Shown in pieces: positions 6,797-11,147 of a DNA stretch of 11,147 nt (positions are counted from its first letter, which is position 1; each line of letters starts with the position of its first letter). Under the pieces are notes generated by a model. That model saw only the letters and a list, made by a program, of their open reading frames with translations. It was not told the DNA's origin and did no database searches. Origin of the DNA: Sulfurovum sp. GTDB taxonomy: Bacteria; Campylobacterota; Campylobacteria; Campylobacterales; Sulfurovaceae. Location: the NCBI GenBank assembly GCA_026983895.1, contig JALSTF010000155.1, forward strand, positions 1 to 11,147, written 5' to 3'. Position numbers and translations under genes: made by a program.

Positions 6797-7102
6797 TTAT
6801 TTGATCTTTTTACTCTCAGTTACAGTTTTTCCTGAAAGGTCTGTCCAGGTAATCGTTAATTTATCACCCTTCTTTGCGCCTTTGAACTTGAACTTGAACT
6901 GTGGGTTCTTTGACCAGAACTGGCTTGTAGAAACATCATATACGATGGTATCACCTACTTTTGCAGTGATATGCGTAATGAAGTTCGCTTCTTTGCCTTT
7001 CTTTTTTGCCTGATCGTACGTGAGCATATCATGTTTTGCCAATACTTTTACGCCAACGATACCATCATTTTTTACTTTTGCTTTGATTTTCATATTTCCC
7101 AT
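6797..7102 (-). CDS. soxZ: Thiosulfate oxidation carrier protein SoxZ
   Basis: SoxZ is the structural partner of SoxY. The SoxYZ heterodimer carries sulfur intermediates between the enzymes of the periplasmic Sox pathway. The 101-residue protein matches the usual SoxZ size and beta-sandwich pattern. It has the N-terminal strand MKIKAKVKNDGIVGVKVLAKHDM, then ITHITAKVGDTIVYDVSTSQFWSKNPQFKFKFKG and DKLTITWTDLSGKT, in which the SKNP...F.F.FKG...GD segment is typical of SoxZ. As in other SoxZ, there is no signal peptide; export as a complex with the Tat leader of SoxY is the accepted model. AAGGA lies seven bases before the ATG at 7102. It is the last gene of soxCDYZ, 45 bases after soxY. Confidence 0.93.
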   Translation of the reverse strand: MGNMKIKAKVKNDGIVGVKVLAKHDMLTYDQAKKKGKEANFITHITAKVGDTIVYDVSTSQFWSKNPQFKFKFKGAKKGDKLTITWTDLSGKTVTESKKIK

Positions 7103-7147
7103 TATCTGTTCCTTTATATTTCTTCTGAATATCTTGAATGCGGAGGA

Positions 7148-7621
7148 TTAACCTTCACATCCGCCTTTTGCAACTTGAAGATCCACTGTCCCTTTATAGA
7201 ATTTACCATCTGTACCTTCAAGGATAGCGGTGATCTTTCCATTACCACCATTCTCGTCTGTTGCTTTCAATTTCATTTTCAGGAAGTAGTCAACGATCCC
7301 ATTCTCCGGTACATTGAATACCGCTACAGCACTTTCCGGGTCCATGTTTTGGAATACAGCAACTGTCTTTGCAGGAATATCCGACTTGATCGTAACAGGA
7401 ACTGCTCCACCGTTACTTGCTACTTTAGGTGCTTTAACTGTTACACCCTTCTCTTCCGGTTTGATATCTCCGTAAAGTGCTTTGATCGCATCGTCCACGG
7501 TCTTTGCTTTCCATGCATCCGGCTTTGTTGCTCTAAAGTCGATTGATGCGAATGCACTCAGTGTTGCAGGTAAAGCAGCAAGAGCCATTACACCCAAACC
7601 TAAAAATTTTCTTCTGTTCAT
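7148..7621 (-). CDS. soxY: Thiosulfate oxidation carrier protein SoxY
   Basis: SoxY binds the sulfur substrate covalently on a cysteine in a flexible C-terminal arm. The 157-residue precursor starts with a twin-arginine-type leader (NRRKFLG, then a hydrophobic stretch to about residue 25), which suits Tat export of the SoxYZ pair. Family features are VDDAIKALYG (42-51), VTVKAPKVASNGGAVPVTIKS (60-80) and the single Cys155 near the end. The tail is GGCEG rather than the textbook GGCGG; the DNA reads GGC GGA TGT GAA GGT TAA, so this is encoded, not a frame error. The reactive Cys is kept, and how the Glu affects the arm is unknown. AAGGAA lies upstream of the ATG at 7621. The gene is separated from soxD by 94 bases holding a hairpin and a possible internal promoter. 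Confidence 0.94.
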   Translation of the reverse strand: MNRRKFLGLGVMALAALPATLSAFASIDFRATKPDAWKAKTVDDAIKALYGDIKPEEKGVTVKAPKVASNGGAVPVTIKSDIPAKTVAVFQNMDPESAVAVFNVPENGIVDYFLKMKLKATDENGGNGKITAILEGTDGKFYKGTVDLQVAKGGCEG

Positions 7622-7654
7622 GTTGTTTCCTTAATAATAGATTTACTATGAAGC

Positions 7655-7674
7655 AAAAGGTTTTGACACCTTTT
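7655..7674 (-). other. Hairpin in the soxD-soxY spacer
   Basis: AAAAGGT (7655-7661) and ACCTTTT (7668-7674) are a perfect 7-bp inverted repeat with a 6-base loop, extendable by three more pairs past a mismatch. Read on the sox strand, the stem ends in CCTTTT followed by GC, so it could be a weak terminator, an attenuator or an mRNA-stabilising element that sets soxYZ against soxCD levels. A second AT-rich inverted repeat (AAGTAAAT at 7701-7708 with ATTTACTT at 7718-7725) spans the soxD stop codon. Confidence 0.4.
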
Positions 7675-7678
7675 ACTT

Positions 7679-7707
7679 ATTATATTACAAATTTATTGTG
7701 AAGTAAA
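7679..7707 (-). promoter_or_regulatory. Possible internal promoter for soxYZ
   Basis: On the - strand, TTTACT (7707-7702, 4 of 6 matches to TTGACA) and a perfect TATAAT (7684-7679) are 17 bases apart, ideal spacing for a sigma-70 promoter. Transcription would start near 7672, inside the hairpin at 7655-7674. The region is AT-rich, so a chance match is possible. Confidence 0.35.
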
Positions 7708-7715
7708 TGTGAATC

Positions 7716-8846
7716 TTATTTACTTTTCCCAACCATATAGTCTACGACTTCCTTGATTTTTTTGTCAGAAAGTGATGTACCGCCTTTTGGAGGCATCCCG
7801 TTGATACCGTGAATAGCATTGTGGTAAACTTTGTCTATCCCTTTTTTCAATCGTGCTGCCCATGCCTTTTTGTCACCAAGCATTGGGGCACCCATAGCAT
7901 CAGTACCATGGCATACGGCACATGATGCTTCATACGTTTTTTTACCCGGTGCCGCTGCAGCGCCTTTTTTAGGAGCTGGAAGGTCCTTTTTCTCGGAAAT
8001 AGGCGGTTGATAATCACTGATACCTGATCCGCTGATCTTGGCAAGGACCGGTTTCCCGTCAAAACAGTTTTTCATACAGCGTGTACCATTACCATAATTT
8101 TTGAAGTTGTTGAAATATGTTCTGGCATGTTCTACCCCTTGAGGACCGTCAATTTTTGGTACGAAACCATCTTTGTTCGGCATAACGAGCTTAAGGAACT
8201 TTTCTCTGTCAAGCACATAATCATCATCAAGCTCCTGACCATCGATCTTCAATTCATTGATAGAAATAATATAGGCGACCAAAGCATAGACTTGGTCATT
8301 GGTAAGACTCATCGGCGCAGGGTGAGGCATACCTGTTTTAATATACCACCACAGTGTACTCGCACGCGGCCAGTACGTACCGAATACTCTGATCGGACCG
8401 TCATCATTGCCATCTACCCTCTGGTTGGTCAGAGATTTCTGCCCTTCGTAAGCATTGCCTTTCTGCAATGCTGGATAACCGGACCCGCCGGTACCGAAGT
8501 CAAAGTGGCATGCCGAACATTTTTCTTCGTAGAGTTCATCACCGTCTTCAACACTTCCTTTACCTTCAGGCAGGCCAGTACCGTCAGGCATAACATCAAT
8601 GTTCCATGCTGCGATTTCATCTTTCGTTGGTGTTCTTCCGAACTTCACTGCACCTTTATGTGCTTTTTCGTTGACAAAATAGAGTGATGTTTTACCATTT
8701 TTTACAGGATAGGTCGCACCGCCATCAATGACTTTTTTACCATTAGAATAGGTACGTGACCCGCCTGTGTCGCCCGCCATTGCAGATGTCGCCGCAGCAG
8801 CGATCACTGCAGCAGACAAAAATAATTTATGATAAGACTTGAACAT
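7716..8846 (-). CDS. soxD: Dihaem cytochrome c SoxD of sulfur dehydrogenase SoxCD
   Basis: SoxD passes electrons from the molybdenum subunit SoxC into the respiratory chain. The 376-residue precursor has a Sec signal peptide (hydrophobic 8-23, cleavage likely after AMA at 24). It has two haem c sites: CSACH (110-114) in the N-terminal domain and CAVCH (309-313) in the C-terminal domain. Probable Met ligands are in TGMPHPAPM (M173 or M179) and GINGMPP (M351). A linker rich in Ala, Pro and Lys (about 286-302) separates the C-terminal domain. The middle region has an extra CMKNC pair (C257, C261), a possible disulfide. The size fits known SoxD. The start is firm: GGAGG lies six bases upstream of the ATG at 8846, inside the end of soxC, so the two genes overlap by 20 bases and are probably coupled. 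Position after soxC separates it from other dihaem cytochromes such as SorB. Confidence 0.9.
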   Translation of the reverse strand: MFKSYHKLFLSAAVIAAAATSAMAGDTGGSRTYSNGKKVIDGGATYPVKNGKTSLYFVNEKAHKGAVKFGRTPTKDEIAAWNIDVMPDGTGLPEGKGSVEDGDELYEEKCSACHFDFGTGGSGYPALQKGNAYEGQKSLTNQRVDGNDDGPIRVFGTYWPRASTLWWYIKTGMPHPAPMSLTNDQVYALVAYIISINELKIDGQELDDDYVLDREKFLKLVMPNKDGFVPKIDGPQGVEHARTYFNNFKNYGNGTRCMKNCFDGKPVLAKISGSGISDYQPPISEKKDLPAPKKGAAAAPGKKTYEASCAVCHGTDAMGAPMLGDKKAWAARLKKGIDKVYHNAIHGINGMPPKGGTSLSDKKIKEVVDYMVGKSK

Positions 8847-10176
8847 TGTTCACCTCCCCTTTCTCTGTAACTTCCCAGGTAAAGATACCGTTTCTGTGGT
8901 AAACAGATTCAACACCCATTACCTCTCTCTCATGCTTGACTGTCGGTTGAATATGCCCAGCATCATCTCTTGCACGGCTTGAAAGCAGCAATGGTTTACC
9001 CTCGTACTTGTAGATAAAGCTGAATCTTGTCCATGCTTTAGGCAGAACAAGGCCTTTCAAGCTCGCTTCAACCCAGTTTTTGCCGCCATCGAAGGATATA
9101 TCCACACCCTCAATAGTACCCATACCGGACCATGCCAAACCTTCTATCTCGACAACATCACCCTTTTTAAGGTCAGTCCATGGTTTTTCCGGACAAGGTG
9201 AAGTGATGACAGAGTTGACTTCATTCGCATAAAAATGCTGGATTGCTTTCCCTGATTTCTTAAGCGCTGTATACTTCGCGGTCTCTTCTTTGGCATACCA
9301 AGGTTCGGAACCGAACTCGAGACGTCCAAGCCATTTGACACAGAGGTTACCTTCCCAGCCCGGGACAAGCAGTCTGATCGGATATCCCTGCTCAGGTCTG
9401 AGTGCCTCGCCATTCTGCGCCCATACAATCATTGCATCGTCAAGCACTTTGTCGATAGGAACGGTTCTTCCCATATGTGAGTTGTCCACACCTTCTGCCA
9501 GCATCCAGAGTGCCTCTTTCTTGAGGCCAAGATCTTTGAGGATATCTTTGATATACACACCGGTCCACTGTGCACAGCTCATCATTCCTTTGGCAAACTG
9601 CAATGCAGGGAACTGAGGCCCTCTCCATTCCGGTCCGCCATTCGCAGGGCACTCGATGAAGTGAACACGGCTGACACTCGGATAGCGCTTAAGTTCATCC
9701 ATGGTCAGAACAAGCGGCTTCTCGACCAGACCGTGGATCATGAGTCGATGTTCATTCGGATCGATCTCTGCTACACCGCCATGGTCACGGTTGAAAAAGA
9801 GGCCATTTGGCGTAATGATCCCTTCCATATCAGCGATAGGGCACATTGCGATAGAAGCATAATAGTTTCCTGAAGAAAGCAGTTTCGTATATCTTCTTGT
9901 CACATTATGTTCATAGGGAGAAGGCTGTCCGTAGAGATTATGTGTCACTGGGTAACCAAACGATGTTCCCCATTTCTTTTCTTCGAGGATCGCAGGATCA
10001 CCTTTTTTACCTTTGGATTCTTCCGCATCCACTTTCACTGGTGCCAACACGCTTGCCGCGGCCAAAGCACTCACCGAATAAGCTGCTGTTCTTCTGAAGA
10101 AGTCTCTTCTGCTCGGCTCAACTGCCGTATCAGATGCACTTTTGACTTCTATTGAAGTTTTCGTTATCTTATTCAT
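8827..10176 (-). CDS. soxC: Sulfane dehydrogenase molybdenum subunit SoxC
   Basis: SoxC is the sulfite-oxidase-family molybdoenzyme subunit that, with SoxD, oxidises the sulfane sulfur bound to SoxY, so that thiosulfate goes to sulfate without stored sulfur. The protein has about 449 residues. The Tat signal is SRRDFFRR (near 23-30) followed by an Ala-rich hydrophobic stretch to about 46, consistent with folded export with its cofactor. The molybdenum domain contains HFIECPANGG with the Mo-binding Cys (177 counted from the first ATG), then EGVDNSHMGRTVPIDKVLDDAMIVWAQNGE and the GYPIRLLVPGWEGNLCVKWLGRLE segment. The dimerisation domain follows (GLAWSGMGTIEGVDISFDGGKNW). Two tandem ATGs exist (10179, 10176); AAGGAGG is better spaced for the second. 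It is the first gene of soxCDYZ, with a clear promoter upstream. The SoxCD pairing makes SorA unlikely. Confidence 0.94.
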   Translation of the reverse strand: MNKITKTSIEVKSASDTAVEPSRRDFFRRTAAYSVSALAAASVLAPVKVDAEESKGKKGDPAILEEKKWGTSFGYPVTHNLYGQPSPYEHNVTRRYTKLLSSGNYYASIAMCPIADMEGIITPNGLFFNRDHGGVAEIDPNEHRLMIHGLVEKPLVLTMDELKRYPSVSRVHFIECPANGGPEWRGPQFPALQFAKGMMSCAQWTGVYIKDILKDLGLKKEALWMLAEGVDNSHMGRTVPIDKVLDDAMIVWAQNGEALRPEQGYPIRLLVPGWEGNLCVKWLGRLEFGSEPWYAKEETAKYTALKKSGKAIQHFYANEVNSVITSPCPEKPWTDLKKGDVVEIEGLAWSGMGTIEGVDISFDGGKNWVEASLKGLVLPKAWTRFSFIYKYEGKPLLLSSRARDDAGHIQPTVKHEREVMGVESVYHRNGIFTWEVTEKGEVNNVQVLS

Positions 10177-10242
10177 CATTCCTCCTTATTTTTAGTTAGT
10201 AATACTCTTTTTAAAAACATAGCAGAGTCACTATTGCCTTTG

Positions 10243-10272
10243 ATTGTATTAGAAAATAAATTAAAATGTCAA
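10243..10272 (-). promoter_or_regulatory. Sigma-70-type promoter of the soxCDYZ operon
   Basis: On the - strand, a perfect TTGACA (10272-10267) is followed after 18 bases by TACAAT (10248-10243, 5 of 6 matches). The predicted start near 10236 gives a leader of about 60 bases ending in the strong site AAGGAGG before soxC. It is the only promoter in the window with a full consensus -35 box, which suggests strong basal transcription. Confidence 0.6.
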
Positions 10273-10465
10273 GCACATACATCAATAATGCTACTTTTGG
10301 TACGATATTCGCAAAATATATACATATTATTAGGAATTAAAATAATGAATCAATAAAATCGTATTTAAATATCAAAATTTTAGATGATAGCAATGAGCGA
10401 AATACTCTTTAACCCGTTATGCCCATTTTTATCATTTTAAAGTCTAGCTGGACCAATTAACTTTA

Positions 10466-10474
10466 TGGTAAAAT
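10466..10474 (+). promoter_or_regulatory. Extended -10 element of the MOSC gene
   Basis: TGG followed by TAAAAT (10469-10474) is an extended -10 box 29 bases before the GTG at 10504. It is directly preceded by the right arm of the inverted repeat TAAAGT-N16-ACTTTA. No good -35 box is present. Confidence 0.4.
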
Positions 10475-10503
10475 AATGCCATTAATCAAATAGAGGAAAT
10501 AAA

Positions 10504-10944
10504 GTGGAAGCACATGCAGGCAAGATACTCTCTCTTTTTATCATAGAGGAAAATACTAAAGAAGCTATAAAAAAAACAATGCTTACTCTGGATAAGAATG
10601 GTATTCTAAATGACAAACATTATAATAAGGATCCGGAACGATCTATCCTTATCTCCTCTCTTGAAAGTTATCACATGGCAAAAGAGAAGCTTGGCGTCCA
10701 AATGCCAGAAGGCTATCTTGGAGAAAATCTTCTCATTGATGTTAACCCTTACCACCTTTCTCATGGTACACAACTGCACATTGGTACTGCTATTTTGGAA
10801 ATCACACAAAACTGTACCTTGTGTAACCATTTATCAAAACTAGACAAACGCATACCGAAGCTTCTAAAGAATGACAGAGGTATCTTCGCCAAAGTTATCC
10901 AGGCAGGTACAATAAAAGTAAATGATATACTCTATCTTGAATAG
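10504..10944 (+). CDS. MOSC domain protein
   Basis: A 146-residue single-domain MOSC protein. MOSC domains are the C-terminal fold of molybdenum cofactor sulfurases, and stand-alone forms are linked to molybdenum cofactor or sulfur handling, usually through a conserved Cys. Visible features are GILNDKHY (33-40, like the family's G-x-x-x-D-x-H-x), RSILI (46-50), LGENLLID (72-79), the cysteine pair C104 and C107 in LEITQNCTLCNHL (conserved Cys position), and RGIFAKVIQAGTIKVND near the C-terminus. No signal peptide is seen, so it is cytoplasmic. The start is the GTG at 10504, with AGAGGA (10492-10497) six bases upstream; no in-frame ATG lies near the expected N-terminus. It is divergent from soxC, itself a molybdenum enzyme, suggesting but not proving a role in SoxC cofactor maturation. 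The domain call is good; the exact function is unknown. Confidence 0.82.
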   Translation: MEAHAGKILSLFIIEENTKEAIKKTMLTLDKNGILNDKHYNKDPERSILISSLESYHMAKEKLGVQMPEGYLGENLLIDVNPYHLSHGTQLHIGTAILEITQNCTLCNHLSKLDKRIPKLLKNDRGIFAKVIQAGTIKVNDILYLE

Positions 10945-10967
10945 TTTGTAAATAGAAAGAATCTTAC

Positions 10968-11066
10968 ATGATTACACCTTCTAATGTAATAAAGATCATC
11001 ATCTCCGGTTTCGTGATGATATTGGAGGGATTGAAACTGCATTATGAAGAAATAGATAACAAATAA
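10968..11066 (+). CDS. Possible 32-residue small ORF
   Basis: A short ATG-to-TAA frame 23 bases after the MOSC gene encodes 32 residues: a hydrophobic first half (VIKIIISGFVMILEG, about 7-21) and a charged tail ending EEIDNK. It could be a small membrane peptide. The ribosome binding site is weak (AGAAAGAA, 10954-10961) and there is no in-frame upstream start. Its second half coincides with the CRISPR-repeat-like sequence at 11008-11037. It may well not be a gene. Confidence 0.25.
   Translation: MITPSNVIKIIISGFVMILEGLKLHYEEIDNK
11008..11037 (+). repeat. Solitary CRISPR-repeat-like 30-mer (not an array)
   Basis: This 30-base stretch begins GTTTC and ends GGGATTGAAAC. The length and the 3' end match the common type I-B/III CRISPR repeat pattern (30 bases, 5' GTTT..., 3' GGGATTGAAAC). 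There is only one copy: nothing similar lies at spacer distance on either side within the window, and no cas gene is present. It is either a coincidence or an isolated repeat remnant. Confidence 0.2.
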
Positions 11067-11147
11067 CTCCCCCCGCAGGATGGGTTTTCCAAGCCCACCG
11101 CAAAGAACCTGTTTGCAACTGTATGCAGATGGCTACTTTGGAAGGTG

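Larger units (their letters stand above)
10180..10503. other. Divergent intergenic region between soxC and the MOSC gene
   Basis: These 324 AT-rich bases hold the soxC promoter (10243-10272, - strand) and the -10 box of the MOSC gene (10466-10474, + strand). An inverted repeat TAAAGT (10438-10443) and ACTTTA (10460-10465) lies directly upstream of that -10 box, where an operator could sit. AATACTCTTT occurs twice (10201-10210 and 10401-10410), possibly by chance. Between 10273 and 10437 no gene, RNA or recognised binding site is seen. Confidence 0.6.

Noticed and set aside
8127..8687. A 186-codon + strand frame opposite soxD
   Set aside because: It is a shadow of soxD; the soxD frame has both haem motifs, a signal peptide and a ribosome binding site.
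10201..10410. Direct repeat AATACTCTTT, copies exactly 200 bases apart in the soxC-MOSC gap
   Set aside because: A ten-base repeat in AT-rich sequence can arise by chance, and the copies are not symmetrically placed with respect to the promoters.
11067..11147. tRNA, SRP RNA, tmRNA or RNase P RNA at the right edge
   Set aside because: None of the conserved sequence signatures of these RNAs was found on either strand.
11056..11147. Start of a protein-coding gene at ATG 11080
   Set aside because: The frame is open to the edge, but there is no properly spaced ribosome binding site and the encoded residues resemble no family.
10945..11147. A CRISPR array
   Set aside because: Only one repeat-like unit is present, with no second copy and no cas gene.

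Overview
The window looks like a chromosomal stretch of a sulfur-oxidising Campylobacterota (epsilonproteobacterium), most like Sulfurovum or Sulfurimonas. Three things suggest this. The order lspA, glmM, rpsT, prfA is the one known from Helicobacter pylori. The thiosulfate-oxidation genes form a soxCDYZ block without soxX, soxA or soxB beside it, the split sox layout described for sulfur-oxidising members of this group. Promoters are AT-rich, with clear -10 boxes (TATAAT, or TGn-TAAAAT) and mostly weak -35 boxes. The organism assignment is inference from recall; no search was run.

Left part (1-917, + strand): moaC (molybdenum cofactor synthesis), then a small DUF493/YbeD-like protein, each with its own -10 box and separated by a hairpin. 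Next (923-4468, - strand) is a tight operon read right to left: glmM (peptidoglycan precursor synthesis), lspA (lipoprotein signal peptidase), a secreted phytase-like/esterase-like beta-propeller protein, and a PqiA-family membrane protein. Each downstream gene starts within the stop codon of the one before it (TAATG, TAATG, TGATG). The theme is the cell envelope.

Middle (4663-6727, + strand): rpsT (ribosomal protein S20) and prfA (release factor 1), transcribed away from glmM, followed by a conserved-looking 153-residue protein of unknown function with its own promoter.

Right part (6797-10176, - strand): soxC, soxD, soxY, soxZ in transcription order. SoxYZ carries the sulfur substrate on a C-terminal cysteine, and SoxCD (a molybdenum enzyme plus a dihaem cytochrome c) oxidises the bound sulfane. 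SoxC and SoxY carry twin-arginine-type leaders and SoxD a Sec leader; SoxZ has none. A TTGACA-N18-TACAAT promoter lies upstream of soxC, and a possible second promoter with a hairpin lies between soxD and soxY. Transcribed away from soxC is a MOSC-domain protein (10504-10944). With moaC and SoxC, this gives the window three molybdenum-cofactor-related genes.

The right edge (10945-11147) holds a possible 32-codon ORF, inside it a single 30-base sequence that resembles a CRISPR repeat, and a GC-richer segment of unknown nature. No rRNA, tRNA, insertion sequence or real CRISPR array was seen. No clearly new multi-gene system was found. The most distinctive points are the variant SoxY tail (GGCEG), the uncharacterised gene at 6266-6727, and the isolated CRISPR-repeat-like sequence.
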